NCBI RefSeq assembly: GCF_002101555.1
Contig: NZ_LQOL01000003.1
Location: forward strand, 62,001 to 126,000
DNA: 64,000 bases
Direction of reading: 5' to 3'
DNA from: Mycolicibacterium canariasense
Lineage (GTDB): Bacteria > Actinomycetota > Actinomycetes > Mycobacteriales > Mycobacteriaceae
Positions 51,546 to 61,583 of this stretch are shown here, one piece after another. The notes below the pieces were generated by a model. It had not been told where the DNA came from and ran no database searches. It saw only the letters and a program-made list of their open reading frames with translations. Within the stretch, counting starts at the first letter, position 1. Each line of letters starts with the position of its first letter. Both the position numbers and the translations under genes were made by a program.

Positions 51546-54065
51546 TCAGTCGAGGCGGCCGGCCCCGGTCATCCGCACCACGGGAGATCCTTCCTCATCG
51601 GAGGCGGCCAGGTCCACCTCCATTTCGAAACCCCAGTCGTGGTCGCCGGCCGGATCGTCGAGGATCTGGCGGACCCGCCACACGTCGGGGTGCCGGTCGA
51701 AGATCAGCAGCGCCGGCCCGCGGGCGTCCGGGCCGGTGCCCACCTCGTCGTGTTCGGCGTAGTACGCCGAGCCGAGCTCTTCCCACCGCGGCGCGGACCA
51801 GCCGTCATCGAGTGCGCCCAGCTCGGCCCACCGGCGCCGTGCGAACAACTCGACCCGGCGGAACAGGGCGTTGCGCACCATCGCGGTGAATGCGCGGTCA
51901 TTGGCCGTCAGCGCACGCACCGGAACCGTCACCGGCGCCGTCTCCGACAGCTCACCGCTGGTGAGTTTCTCCCACTCGTCCAGCAGGCTCGAATCAACTT
52001 GGCGCACAAGCTCGCCCAACCATTCGACGATATCGGCCAGCTCGTCGGTGCGAGCAGCGGCGGGCACCCCGGACCGCAGCGCCTTGAACACATCGGACAG
52101 GTAGCGCAGCACCGCACCCTCCGACCGCGTCAGCCCGTACTCGCTGACGAACTCGCGGAACGTGTGCGCCCGCTCCCACATCTCGCGCACCACCGATTTC
52201 GGGGAGAGTTTCCCGTCGGCCGCCCACGGATTGCTGCGCAGATACACCTCGAAGGTGTGCTCCAGCAGTTCCTGCAGGGGTTTGGGGTAGGTCACCTCGT
52301 CGAGCAGTTCGATGCGCTCGTCGTACTCGATGCCATCGGCCTTCATCTGCGCGACGGCCTCGCCGCGGGCCTTGTTCAACTGCGCGGCCAGGATCTGGCG
52401 GGGATCCTCCAACGTCGCCTCGATAATCGAAACCACATCCAGGGCATACGTTTCCGACTCCGGGTCCAACACGTCGACGGCGGCGAGCGCGAACGTCGAC
52501 AGCGGCTGGTTGAGTGCAAAATCGGGCGGCAGGTCGACCGTCAACCGGTACTGCCTGCCGTCGGGCTCCGGTTCGGGCAGCCGCTCCAGGATGCCGGCCT
52601 GCAGCAGCGACCGCGCGATGCCGACGGCTTCCAGGATGAGCTTGAGCTGGCGTTTGCGTGGCTCGTGATTGTCGGTGAGCAGCCGGCGCATCGCCTCGAA
52701 CGGATTGCCGGGCCGGTCGACGACATCCAGGATCATCGCCGTCGACACCCGCATATGGCTCTGCAGTGGCTCCGGTGTCGCTTCCACGAGCCGCGTCATG
52801 GTCGCCTCGCTCCACGGCACCATGCCTTCAGGTACCTTGCGGCGCACCAGTTTCCGACGCTTCTTCGGGTCATCGGCGACCTTGGCGAACTGTTTGAGGT
52901 TCTCCACCTCGTGTTCGGGTGCCTGCACGACGACGGTGCCCGCGGTGTCGAAACCGGCGCGGCCGGCGCGGCCGGCGATCTGATGGAACTCGCGGGCATT
53001 GAGCAGCCGGGTGCGGGTGCCGTCGTACTTGGACAGTGCGGTGAACACCACGGTCCGGATCGGCACGTTGATACCGACGCCCAAGGTGTCGGTGCCGCAG
53101 ATGATCTTCAACAGGCCGGCCTGAGCCAGTTGCTCGACCAGTCGACGGTACTTGGGCAGCATGCCGGCGTGGTGCACCCCGATACCGTGGCGCACCAACC
53201 GCGACAGGGTGGTGCCGAATGCCGAGGAGAAGCGGAAGGCACCGATGTGCGCGGCGATGGCGGCCTTCTCCTCCTTGGTGCTCACGTTGACACTCATCAG
53301 TGCCTGGGCGCGTTCCAGCGCCGCGGCCTGGGTGAAATGCACGACGTAGATGGGCACCTGCTTGGTGTCGAGCAGGTCGCCGATGGTCTCGTGCATCGGC
53401 GTGGTGGCATACGAATAGAACAGCGGCACCGGGCGCTGCGCCCCGGCCACCAGTGCGGTCGGCCGGCCGGTGCGCCGGGTGAGATCTTCGCGCAGGAAGG
53501 TGACATCGCCGAGCGTCGCCGACATCAGCAGGAACTGGGCGCGGGGCAGTTCCAGCAGCGGCACCTGCCAGGCCCAGCCGCGGTCGGGGTCGCCGTAGAA
53601 GTGGAACTCGTCCATCACCACCAAGCCGATATCGGCGCCCGCTCCCTCGCGCAGCGCAACGTTGGCCAGGATCTCCGCGGTGCACGCGATGATCGGCGCG
53701 TCGGCATTCACGGAGGCATCCCCGGTCAGCATCCCGACGTTGTCGGCTCCGAACACGTCGCACAGCGCGAAGAACTTCTCGCTGACCAGCGCCTTGATCG
53801 GTGCGGTGTAGAAGCTGACGCGGCCTCTGCCTGAATTGGTCGTCGCGTGCGCGGTCGACAGCGCCGCGTAGATCGCCCCGGTCGCCACCAACGACTTACC
53901 CGAACCCGTGGGCGTCGCCAGCACCACGTTCGCCCCGCTGACCAATTCGATCAGCGCCTCTTCCTGGGCGGGGTACAGCGCAGTGCCGCGTGCCTCGGCC
54001 CAGGCCGCGAACGAGGTGAACAGTTCGTCGGGATCGGTGCCCGACGCAGGCAATAGGGTCGTCAT
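51546..54065 (-). CDS. DEAD/DEAH-box helicase with DUF3516 C-terminal domain
   Basis: An 839-residue superfamily 2 helicase. Walker A ATPTGSGKS is near residue 52, motif II VVMDEFHF (DEFH) near 150, SAT motif LLMSATLGD, and motif VI QIAGRAGRAGFD near residue 360. The long C-terminal region matches the actinobacterial DUF3516 helicases related to Ski2/HelY. The role is probably in RNA or DNA unwinding. The ATG at 54065 is the start, since upstream codons overlap the divergent kinase promoter. It is divergent from the Ser/Thr kinase gene. Confidence 0.9.
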   Translation of the reverse strand: MTTLLPASGTDPDELFTSFAAWAEARGTALYPAQEEALIELVSGANVVLATPTGSGKSLVATGAIYAALSTAHATTNSGRGRVSFYTAPIKALVSEKFFALCDVFGADNVGMLTGDASVNADAPIIACTAEILANVALREGAGADIGLVVMDEFHFYGDPDRGWAWQVPLLELPRAQFLLMSATLGDVTFLREDLTRRTGRPTALVAGAQRPVPLFYSYATTPMHETIGDLLDTKQVPIYVVHFTQAAALERAQALMSVNVSTKEEKAAIAAHIGAFRFSSAFGTTLSRLVRHGIGVHHAGMLPKYRRLVEQLAQAGLLKIICGTDTLGVGINVPIRTVVFTALSKYDGTRTRLLNAREFHQIAGRAGRAGFDTAGTVVVQAPEHEVENLKQFAKVADDPKKRRKLVRRKVPEGMVPWSEATMTRLVEATPEPLQSHMRVSTAMILDVVDRPGNPFEAMRRLLTDNHEPRKRQLKLILEAVGIARSLLQAGILERLPEPEPDGRQYRLTVDLPPDFALNQPLSTFALAAVDVLDPESETYALDVVSIIEATLEDPRQILAAQLNKARGEAVAQMKADGIEYDERIELLDEVTYPKPLQELLEHTFEVYLRSNPWAADGKLSPKSVVREMWERAHTFREFVSEYGLTRSEGAVLRYLSDVFKALRSGVPAAARTDELADIVEWLGELVRQVDSSLLDEWEKLTSGELSETAPVTVPVRALTANDRAFTAMVRNALFRRVELFARRRWAELGALDDGWSAPRWEELGSAYYAEHDEVGTGPDARGPALLIFDRHPDVWRVRQILDDPAGDHDWGFEMEVDLAASDEEGSPVVRMTGAGRLD

Positions 54066-54129
54066 GTCCCGTCCAGCCTGCCTGATCCGACCCGCCGCGC
54101 TCACACGACGGGTCGCATACCATTTGCCC

Positions 54130-56001
54130 GTGTCGCTGACCGAAGGCCAGGTCTTCGCCGGATATACCATCCGGCGGTTGCTCGGTGCCGGCGGAATGGG
54201 CAGCGTCTATCTCGCCGACCATCCACGGTTGCCGCGCCAGGATGCGCTGAAGGTGCTGGCGGCCGATCTCACCACCGACCCGGAGTACGGCCCGCGGTTC
54301 CGGCGCGAGGCGGATCTGGTGTCCACCCTGTCGCATCCCAACATCCTGGGCGTCTACGACCGCGGCGAAGTGGACGGCCGGCTGTGGATCTCCATGGTCT
54401 ACGTGGCGGGTACCGATGCCGCCCGGTTACTGCGCGACCACTACCCGAACGGCATGCCCGCCCACGTCGCACTGCCGATCATCGCCGCGGTCGCGTCCGC
54501 GCTCGACTACGCGCATCAGCGGGGTCTGCTGCACCGGGACATCAAGCCGGCCAACATCCTGCTGGAATCCGAGACCTCACGGATCTACCTGGCCGACTTC
54601 GGGATTGCGCGGCCGATCGACGACTCGACGAAGCTGACCGCAACCAACATGGCGGTCGGCACCGTGGCGTACGCCGCACCCGAACAGCTGCGCGGCGAGC
54701 CGATGGACGGGCGCACCGACCAATATGCGTTGGCGTGCACGGCCTTTCATCTGTTGACCGGCAGCACGCCGTACGCCGACACCAACCCGGCGGTGGTGAT
54801 CACCAAACACGTCACCGCGCCGGCACCGTCACTGGGGGAGCGCCGCCCGGAGTTGCGCGGGTTGGATCCGGTGCTGGCCCGGGCGATGGCCAAGTCCCGC
54901 GAGGGCCGCTATCCCACCTGCCAGGAGTTCGCGCAGGCCCTGCAGTACCAGTTGGCGGCGCCCAGCGTGCAGTTCGGGTCCGCCAAGGACGTCGACGGTC
55001 ATCCCACGGTGGCCGCTGCGCCCGCCGCGGAACCGAAGTCGCGATCCAAGGCGCTGCTCGCGATCCTGGCGGCGCTGGCCGTGCTGGTGGTCGCCGGCGG
55101 TGTGGTCGCGGCCGTGCGGCTGCTGTCGAAGGACGACACGCCCACGGCTACGCCGGCCGCACCGCAAACCCCCGCCGCGTTGGCGACCGGGGACGGTTTC
55201 ACCGGGCTGTACCGCGCCGACTACGGCCCCGGCACCGACCTGGAAGGCAACCCCATCCCGGGTGCCCCGGAGATGACGGGCACCTGGGACGTGCGCTCGG
55301 CGTGCGGCACGAACGGCTGCATCGCCAACGCGAGATACGTGGGCAACAGCGGCATCGTGCTGGTGTCCGATCTGACCTTCGATCAGATCGCCGGCGACTG
55401 GGTCGCGGTGGCGACGGGGTCGGTGCAGTGCAACGACATGACCACCGAGGCGTGGGTGGTGTTCACGCTGACTCCGCAACCCGACGGTTCCCTCACCGGT
55501 GAGACCACCCGGGCGGCGGCCAACGGCTGCAGCAGCAACAAGCGGACCGTGACGTTCACCCACACCGGTGACGACGACCGCAGCCGGGTCCCGGATCCGT
55601 CGACGCTGCCGGCACGCACCACCTCGCCCGCCACCGCCCTGCACGGGCGCTATCACGAATCGATCGTGTACACCAACGGCGGTTTCGCGCCCGGTGCGCC
55701 CGATCTGCAGGTGCGGACGCATTGCCTGCGTACCGGCGACCGGTGCATCAGCCTGTTCCACGCCATCGACGGGGTGGTCACCTTGGTGTTCGCCGACAAC
55801 AAGTGGACCCGCAACGAGGTGGGTGTGGTCCCGTGCGCGCAGGGCGGCACCACCAACGTCACGATCACCGCCGAGTATCCATTGCCCACCGATCTGGCGG
55901 ACCCGATCCCGGTGCTCAACGGGCGCGGGCAGAACATCTCGACAGGCAGCCAATGCCAGGGCGGCGAATTCACCGACAAGTTCGTCCGCACCGGCGACTA
56001 G
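54130..56001 (+). CDS. Transmembrane Ser/Thr protein kinase with duplicated cysteine-bearing sensor
   Basis: A 623-residue receptor-type PknB-family kinase. The kinase domain is at about residues 10-270 (GAGGMGSVYLAD glycine loop, catalytic Lys in DALKVL, LLHRDIKPANIL, LADFGIARP, and an activation-loop GTVAYAAPEQ). One TM helix lies near 308-332. The extracellular part holds two tandem repeats of about 120 residues (near 357-484 and 506-623), each with four Cys. It probably senses an external signal and phosphorylates cytosolic targets. The GTG at 54130 gives a start right before the kinase fold; a CATACC box 9 bases upstream may make the mRNA leaderless. The lipoprotein gene follows 20 bases on. 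Confidence 0.9.
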   Translation: MSLTEGQVFAGYTIRRLLGAGGMGSVYLADHPRLPRQDALKVLAADLTTDPEYGPRFRREADLVSTLSHPNILGVYDRGEVDGRLWISMVYVAGTDAARLLRDHYPNGMPAHVALPIIAAVASALDYAHQRGLLHRDIKPANILLESETSRIYLADFGIARPIDDSTKLTATNMAVGTVAYAAPEQLRGEPMDGRTDQYALACTAFHLLTGSTPYADTNPAVVITKHVTAPAPSLGERRPELRGLDPVLARAMAKSREGRYPTCQEFAQALQYQLAAPSVQFGSAKDVDGHPTVAAAPAAEPKSRSKALLAILAALAVLVVAGGVVAAVRLLSKDDTPTATPAAPQTPAALATGDGFTGLYRADYGPGTDLEGNPIPGAPEMTGTWDVRSACGTNGCIANARYVGNSGIVLVSDLTFDQIAGDWVAVATGSVQCNDMTTEAWVVFTLTPQPDGSLTGETTRAAANGCSSNKRTVTFTHTGDDDRSRVPDPSTLPARTTSPATALHGRYHESIVYTNGGFAPGAPDLQVRTHCLRTGDRCISLFHAIDGVVTLVFADNKWTRNEVGVVPCAQGGTTNVTITAEYPLPTDLADPIPVLNGRGQNISTGSQCQGGEFTDKFVRTGD

Positions 56002-56021
56002 CACGCTAGGGTCGGAACGCA

Positions 56022-57245
56022 ATGACGACATCAGATGCGTTGGGCCGCAGTGTGAAATCCCTTTTGGCGCTTGCTGGCGCGATGGCCGTTGCCGCATGTG
56101 CCCACGCCAACGACACTCCAGCGGCCTCCAGTTCGGTTGCGGCGCCCACCGCTTCGGCCCCGCCGATCGTCAGCCCCGCCCAGCTGGACGTCGGAAGCTA
56201 CCCGACGGCTCCGCAACCGCCGCTGGGCAATGCCGGCTCGATCGAAACCGGTGTGGCGGTGGACGCGCGCCGAATGTCCGAATTCGTGATCGGGCCATGG
56301 GACGTCGATCCGACCCTGATCAACCCGTACCTGGACACCTATTACATCCTGGCCAACCCGCTGCTGCTCGCCCAGTTGGGCCCGGAATCCATCGCCGCGG
56401 CTGCCCAAGGGCACGGATTCGTCAACGGTTTCGCCTCCGCGCGCAACTCCGACAAGGCCGTGCTGGTCAATGCGGTGCTGCGGTTCCCCGATCCGGCCGC
56501 GGCCGCCGCCGCGGCCACGGCAATGGGCGATGCGGCGTCGGCCAGCCCGATCGGGGGCGCCCAGCCGGTCCGCACCCCGATCGCCGGCCACCCGGAGGCC
56601 GTTGCCGTCACCTATCCGTTCACCCCGCACGGTTCGGACCACCCCTGGGCGGTGGTCCGCTCGTTCAGCCCACACGGCACCTACGTGTTCATGCAGCTGG
56701 CGCAATCCTCGGACGGTCTGGACGCCGCGGCAGGGCTGGTGGCCAAGGCGATCGCGGCTCAGGGGCCCGTCATCGACGGATTCAGCCCGACGGATCTGAA
56801 AGCCTTTGCCGACGTCCCGCTGGACCCGACCGGTCTGCTGGCCCGCACCGTGCCGCAAACCGGTGACATCGCACCGACCAAGAACGCCGTCTACCCCGCC
56901 AGGGCCGCCATGCATTTCCAAACCGATCCGGTGGCGTCCAAGACCTTGTTCTCCGACACCGGGGTGACGGAGGTGGCGATGGGCAAGGCGAATGTGTACC
57001 AGGCCCGCGAACCGCTGACGGCGCTTATGATCACCAACGGGTTCAATACCGAGGTGCTGTCGGAGGCCGGTGCGAAACCGGCTGACCCGGTGCCGGCGCT
57101 GCCGGAAAGCCATTGTGTGGCAAGACCGAAGAGCTTCTACTGTGTGGCGCCCGCCGGCCGTTACGCGATCGAGGCCAGTGGCGCGCCGCTGCGGGACGTG
57201 CAGCAGTTGGTGGCCGCGCAGTACGTGCTGCTCACGGCGAAGTGA
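56022..57245 (+). CDS. Putative lipoprotein (DUF7373-like)
   Basis: A 407-residue protein with a signal peptide and lipobox AVAAC (Cys near residue 26), then a Ser/Ala/Pro linker and a large two-lobed domain. The domain resembles mycobacterial lipoproteins with a duplicated DUF7373-type fold. Two late Cys residues (SHCVARP and YCVAPAG) may pair. It follows the kinase gene after 20 bases, so it may be part of the same sensing unit. Function unknown. Confidence 0.82.
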   Translation: MTTSDALGRSVKSLLALAGAMAVAACAHANDTPAASSSVAAPTASAPPIVSPAQLDVGSYPTAPQPPLGNAGSIETGVAVDARRMSEFVIGPWDVDPTLINPYLDTYYILANPLLLAQLGPESIAAAAQGHGFVNGFASARNSDKAVLVNAVLRFPDPAAAAAAATAMGDAASASPIGGAQPVRTPIAGHPEAVAVTYPFTPHGSDHPWAVVRSFSPHGTYVFMQLAQSSDGLDAAAGLVAKAIAAQGPVIDGFSPTDLKAFADVPLDPTGLLARTVPQTGDIAPTKNAVYPARAAMHFQTDPVASKTLFSDTGVTEVAMGKANVYQAREPLTALMITNGFNTEVLSEAGAKPADPVPALPESHCVARPKSFYCVAPAGRYAIEASGAPLRDVQQLVAAQYVLLTAK

Positions 57246-57918
57246 GCGGTCGGGTCAGCATGATCGGCGCTTGCGCCATGAACCGCGGCGTGTGACCGCA
57301 ATGCCGGTCGGCGGCATGCACGGTGAACGGGTGCAGCAGGTACATGTCACCCGGCCGGCCAGTGGCATGTGCGACGGGCCGCTGGGCACTGGCGGCCTCG
57401 GCCCGTCGGCCCGCCGTCACGGCATCCAACGGTTCGTTCCCGAGTACCCTCGGCACATCGCGGTGTGAGCCCACCCGGATTCGGGTGGGCGCGTCGTCCG
57501 GGCCCACCTCGGACAGCAGGGTCAGTAACAGCACCGTGTGTGGTTGTCGCGATACCGCCCATGAGCCGTCGGGCAGCGGGGTGTTCAGGTCGATATGCCA
57601 GCCACGGTCGTCGATATCCGAGGGAAGCGGGAACCGGATGACGATGTTGCCCAGCGATCCCCGCGGAACCCAGCGGCCGGCGCCCAGCACCGCATCCAGC
57701 GCTGCCGACAGGCCCGGGTGTCCGGTCAGTTCGCGGAATGGCCCGGCACCGGAGTAATCCGAGGTCCACACCACCGGTTGGGTCCACTGCTCGGGCCGGT
57801 CCGGGGGCAGCCCGATGCGCTGCCACAGCAGGGACTGTGCGGCGCGCGCGGCCTCGCGCACCGCGCCGCCGTCGATTCGTAGGTATCCGTCGCGGCCGAA
57901 CGCGTCGACGTCGATCAC
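57232..57918 (-). CDS. Phytanoyl-CoA dioxygenase (PhyH)-family protein
   Basis: A 228-residue double-stranded beta-helix Fe(II)/2-oxoglutarate oxygenase-like protein. The HxD metal motif is in RGWHIDLNTPL and the second His with an Arg for 2-oxoglutarate in LHPFTVHAADRHCGHTPRFM. The substrate is unknown. The start is GTG 57918. The last 14 bases overlap the convergent lipoprotein gene. Confidence 0.85.
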   Translation of the reverse strand: MIDVDAFGRDGYLRIDGGAVREAARAAQSLLWQRIGLPPDRPEQWTQPVVWTSDYSGAGPFRELTGHPGLSAALDAVLGAGRWVPRGSLGNIVIRFPLPSDIDDRGWHIDLNTPLPDGSWAVSRQPHTVLLLTLLSEVGPDDAPTRIRVGSHRDVPRVLGNEPLDAVTAGRRAEAASAQRPVAHATGRPGDMYLLHPFTVHAADRHCGHTPRFMAQAPIMLTRPLTSP

Positions 57919-57967
57919 ACCCGCCAGAGTGCCCTGACGGGTGCGTTCGGCGCCAATGGTTTTCGGG

Positions 57968-59179
57968 TCAGCGAATGGCCAGTCCAGTGATGGCCCGCGA
58001 AATCACCAGGCGCTGAATCTCACTGGTGCCCTCGAAGATGGTGAAGATCTTGGCGTCGCGGTGCATACGCTCCACCGGGTAGTCGCGGGTGTAGCCGTTG
58101 CCACCGAGGATCTGGATGGCCTCGTCGGTGACGTAGACGGCAGTCTCGCTGGCCACCAGTTTGGCCATCGACCCCTCGGCGTTGTCGAAGGGCTGGTTGT
58201 TGCGGGCCATCCAGCCGGCCCGCCAGACCAGCATCCGGGCCGCGTCGATCCGGCACTTCATATCCGCCAGCTTGAACGCGACGGCCTGGAACTCGCCGAT
58301 CTTGCGACCGAATTGCTCGCGCTGGCTGGCGTACTCGAGCGCGTACTCGTACGCGGCCCGTGCCACGCCGACGGCCATCGCGCCGACGGTGGGGCGGGTG
58401 CGTTCGAAGGTCTTCATGGCGGCCTGGCCGCCGGCGGAGGCACCGGACTTCACCCGGGCGACCCGCTCCTCGAACTTCTCCCGGCCACCGAGGATCATGT
58501 CCTCGGACAGGCGGACGTTGTCGAGCACCACCTCGGCGGTGTGCGACGCGCGGATCCCGTGCTTCTTGAACTTCTGGCCCTGGCTCAGCCCGTGCGTGTC
58601 GGGCGGGATGATGAACGTGGCCTGCCCGCGTGAACCCAGCTCTGGGTACACCGACGCCACCACGATGTGCACGTTGGCGATGCCGCCGTTGGTGGCCCAG
58701 GTCTTGGTGCCGTTGAGCACCCACTCGCGGGTGGCCTCGTCGAAGCGCGCCCGGGTGCGGATGGCGCCGACGTCGGAGCCGGCGTCGGGTTCCGACGAGC
58801 AGAACGCGGCCAACTGCGGCTCGCCCGGTGTGCCGAACATGGCGGGCAGCCACTGGCCGATCTGTTCGGGAGTTCCGTTGCCGGCCAAGGCCGCCGCGGC
58901 CAGCCCGGTGCCCAGGATGGACAGCGCGATACCGGCGTCACCCCAGAACAGTTCCTCGAAGACGGTGATGAAGCCCAGCCCGCTCGGCTCGGCTGCCTGG
59001 GTGCCGAAGAACTCGGGGGAGTACAGGCCGATCTTGGCGGCCTCGGCGATGATCGGCCACGGCGTCTCTTCGCGCTCGTCCCATTCCGAGGCGGCGGGGC
59101 GTACGACGTCGGCGGCGAACTGGTGCACCCAGTCGCGCACCTCGATGACATCGTCGGACAGTTGCAGCGAGAAGGTCAT
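57968..59179 (-). CDS. Acyl-CoA dehydrogenase
   Basis: A 403-residue flavoenzyme with FAD-binding blocks [19 protein letters not shown] and [10 protein letters not shown], and the C-terminal helical domain with [40 protein letters not shown]. The catalytic Glu is the one in FEGTSE. It catalyses alpha,beta-dehydrogenation of acyl-CoA in beta-oxidation; chain-length preference cannot be told. The ATG at 59179 has AGGAG about 8 bases upstream. The TetR gene 26 bases upstream probably regulates it. Confidence 0.93.
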   Translation of the reverse strand: MTFSLQLSDDVIEVRDWVHQFAADVVRPAASEWDEREETPWPIIAEAAKIGLYSPEFFGTQAAEPSGLGFITVFEELFWGDAGIALSILGTGLAAAALAGNGTPEQIGQWLPAMFGTPGEPQLAAFCSSEPDAGSDVGAIRTRARFDEATREWVLNGTKTWATNGGIANVHIVVASVYPELGSRGQATFIIPPDTHGLSQGQKFKKHGIRASHTAEVVLDNVRLSEDMILGGREKFEERVARVKSGASAGGQAAMKTFERTRPTVGAMAVGVARAAYEYALEYASQREQFGRKIGEFQAVAFKLADMKCRIDAARMLVWRAGWMARNNQPFDNAEGSMAKLVASETAVYVTDEAIQILGGNGYTRDYPVERMHRDAKIFTIFEGTSEIQRLVISRAITGLAIR

Positions 59180-59205
59180 GATGGACTCCTGAAATGACTT
59201 GGTGC

Positions 59206-59817
59206 TCAGGGTTTCTTGGGAATGGTGTGGCGTTCCAGAACGGCGGTGATCTGGTCCACCCAGGCTTCGAAGTAGCGGTCGTCGCCGACGTTGCCCGGAG
59301 TGCGGTTGGTCAGGGCGCGCAGCGTGGCGAAGTAACTCAGTGAGGCGATGGCGACGGCCGCGGCGGCTTCCGGGTCGGGGATCTGCGTGCGGCCCGACTC
59401 GTTGGACCGGGTGAGCTCGTCGGCGAACCGTTGATAGGCGTTGTCGGTGATGATCTGCCACGTCTTCTCGTCGAGGTCGCCGAGTTCGTCGGGCTCGCGC
59501 AGCATCACCCGCAGCAGCTCTTCGCCTTCGGTCAGATTGCTCCAGATCAGCTGACCCGCGGTGCGGACCGCGTTCTCCACACCCTTGGGTTCGCCCGAGT
59601 CGTACTGCTCGCGGGCGGTCACGATCTTCTCGATCCGATTGGCAACGGCCTCTTCGAGGAGCGCACGTTTGGAGCTGAAGTGCTTGTACAACGCCCCGGA
59701 ACCGGGCGCCAGCCCGGCCGCCTGCTGGATGTCGGCCACCGACGTGGCGGCATAGCCCTTGGCCGCGAACAGCTGCAGCGCGGTGGCCATCAGTTGGTCG
59801 CGACGGGAGGCGGTCAC
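59206..59817 (-). CDS. TetR-family regulator of the acyl-CoA dehydrogenase
   Basis: A 203-residue protein with an N-terminal TetR domain ([54 protein letters not shown]) and an effector domain. The start is GTG 59817. It is in one operon with the acyl-CoA dehydrogenase, so it probably senses an acyl-CoA and represses its own operon. A near-perfect 20-bp palindrome sits immediately upstream of its start. Confidence 0.92.
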   Translation of the reverse strand: MTASRRDQLMATALQLFAAKGYAATSVADIQQAAGLAPGSGALYKHFSSKRALLEEAVANRIEKIVTAREQYDSGEPKGVENAVRTAGQLIWSNLTEGEELLRVMLREPDELGDLDEKTWQIITDNAYQRFADELTRSNESGRTQIPDPEAAAAVAIASLSYFATLRALTNRTPGNVGDDRYFEAWVDQITAVLERHTIPKKP

Positions 59818-59820
59818 AAG

Positions 59821-59840
59821 GTGAGAGAGTACTCACTCAC
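59821..59840. promoter_or_regulatory. Near-perfect 20-bp palindrome (TetR operator candidate)
   Basis: GTGAGAGAGT followed by ACTCACTCAC; all positions are symmetric except one pair. It lies 3 bases upstream of the tetR start codon, where bound repressor would block transcription. Confidence 0.65.
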
Positions 59841-59900
59841 CACGCACGCAGCAAATTATGCGCAGCGTGCGCTGTTGGCCTCCACGTACCCTCGGTGGGT

Positions 59901-60521
59901 ATGACGAACATGCAGTCGCCGGCGGCCGCACTGCTGGCCAGGGCCGGCGGCGTGCGCGGCCTCGTCCACACGGCGCTGCCGGCCACCGTTTTCGCGTTCA
60001 CCTCTACGGTGGCGGGGCTGGTGCCGGCTGTTGCGGCCGCGGTCGGCATCGCCGTGGTGATGCTGGTCTGGCAACTGCTGCGCCGGGAATCGGCCCGGCC
60101 GGCGCTGTTCGGATTCGCCGGGGTGCTGGTCTGCGCGGCGCTGGCTTTCATCACCGGCCAGGCCAAGGACTTCTACCTCCCGGGCATCTGGATGTACCTG
60201 GGGATGGCCATCGCCTTCACCGTCTCGGTGCTCATCCGCAGGCCGCTGGTCGGGGTGGTGTGGGCCCGGGTCACCGGCCGCGACGACAGCTGGCGTGCCG
60301 TCCGCCGGGCGCGGATGGCCTTCGACACGGTCACCGTGGTGATGGCACTGGTGTCCTGGACGCGCTTTCTGGTCCAGTACCACCTGTATGACACCGATCA
60401 GGCCGAGTTGCTCGCCGTCGCCCGCGTCGCCATGGGGTGGCCGGTGTTCGTGGTCACCTCATCCCTGATCTACCTGGCCATCCGGACCGCTATCAGGGCG
60501 GTACCGCACCCGGCCGATTGA
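59901..60521 (+). CDS. DUF3159 membrane protein
   Basis: A 206-residue membrane protein with five or six hydrophobic segments and the DUF3159 motif (GQAKDFYLPGIWMYLGMAIAF, later DTVTVVMALVSWTRFLVQYHLY). The family is widespread in actinobacteria and unstudied. The ATG at 59901 is used; a GTG two codons upstream is an alternative. TACCCT 10 bases before the ATG may make it leaderless. It is divergent from the TetR gene. Confidence 0.88.
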   Translation: MTNMQSPAAALLARAGGVRGLVHTALPATVFAFTSTVAGLVPAVAAAVGIAVVMLVWQLLRRESARPALFGFAGVLVCAALAFITGQAKDFYLPGIWMYLGMAIAFTVSVLIRRPLVGVVWARVTGRDDSWRAVRRARMAFDTVTVVMALVSWTRFLVQYHLYDTDQAELLAVARVAMGWPVFVVTSSLIYLAIRTAIRAVPHPAD

Positions 60522-60575
60522 CGGCAGCGAACTCCGGTGGGCATGGATTGCCCACTGGCGGGGTACCCGGCCGGG

Positions 60576-61577
60576 ATGACGACGGCGGGTGTGCGGCTCA
60601 ACGATCGCGACGTGGCCGAGGCCCAGCACATCGTGGGTGCGGTGGCCACGGCGTTCTCGGCCAAGGTGGTCGGCCAGGAACACCTACGCGAATCGATGCT
60701 GCTCGGGCTGCTGGCCGGTGGTCACCTGCTGATCGAAAGCGTGCCGGGACTGGCGAAGACGACGGCGGCCCGGGTGATCGCCGAATCGATCCACGGCGGC
60801 TTCCGGCGCATCCAGTGCACACCGGACCTGCTGCCCAGTGACATCATCGGCACTCAGATCTATGACGCAGCGGCGAACACCTTCGTCACCCAGCTCGGCC
60901 CCGTGCACACCAATATCGTGCTGCTCGACGAGATCAACCGATCCAGCGCCAAGACGCAGAGCGCCATGCTGGAGGCGATGGAGGAACGCCAGACCACCAT
61001 CGCCGGTGTCGAATACCCCATTCCCGAACCGTTTCTGGTCATCGCCACCCAGAACCCCGTCGACCAGGAGGGCACCTACCCGCTCTCCGAGGCGCAGACC
61101 GACCGGTTCATGCTCAAGGACATCGTCCGGTACCCGTCGGTCGACGACGAGGTCGAGATCATCGCCAGGATGGACACCGGCCTGTACGACAAGGACCATC
61201 ACAGCGCCCCGGTGGTCGGTGTCGACGACATCCGCCGGGTCCAGCGGCTGGCCGGTGCCGTACACCTGGACCGCGCGCTGATCCGGTACGCCAGCGCCCT
61301 GGTGGCCGTCACACGGGCACCCGAAGGGCAGCTGCCCGCCACGATGGCCCGGCTGATCGAATACGGGGCCAGCCCACGCGCCACCATCGCCTTCTGCCGC
61401 ACGGCCCGCGCGCTGGCCGTGCTGCGCGGCCGGGGCCACGTGGTACCCGAGGACATCGCCCACGTCGCCCACCGGGTGTTGAGACACCGGCTCATCCTCG
61501 GCTTCGAAGCGGCCAGCGCTAGGATCACCCCGGATGCGGTGGTCGATGCGGTGCTGCGGGCCGTCCGGGTGCCCTGA
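60576..61577 (+). CDS. MoxR-family AAA+ ATPase
   Basis: A 333-residue protein. AAA+ core: Walker A-type loop ESVPGLAKTTAARVIAE (variant P-loop GLAKTT), Walker B VLLDEINRSSAKTQSAMLEAMEE, sensor VIATQNPVDQEGTYPLSEAQTDRF. MoxR proteins are chaperone-like ATPases acting on VWA-domain partners, encoded downstream here. The ATG at 60576 is used; upstream frame from 60537 is not family-like. The operon continues with DUF58, two membrane proteins and a VWA-type gene. Confidence 0.92.
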   Translation: MTTAGVRLNDRDVAEAQHIVGAVATAFSAKVVGQEHLRESMLLGLLAGGHLLIESVPGLAKTTAARVIAESIHGGFRRIQCTPDLLPSDIIGTQIYDAAANTFVTQLGPVHTNIVLLDEINRSSAKTQSAMLEAMEERQTTIAGVEYPIPEPFLVIATQNPVDQEGTYPLSEAQTDRFMLKDIVRYPSVDDEVEIIARMDTGLYDKDHHSAPVVGVDDIRRVQRLAGAVHLDRALIRYASALVAVTRAPEGQLPATMARLIEYGASPRATIAFCRTARALAVLRGRGHVVPEDIAHVAHRVLRHRLILGFEAASARITPDAVVDAVLRAVRVP

Positions 61578-61583
61578 CCCGCC

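Noticed and set aside
60561..60566. GGGTAC before moxR as a SigF -10 box
   Set aside because: No GTTT at the needed distance; likely chance in GC-rich DNA.
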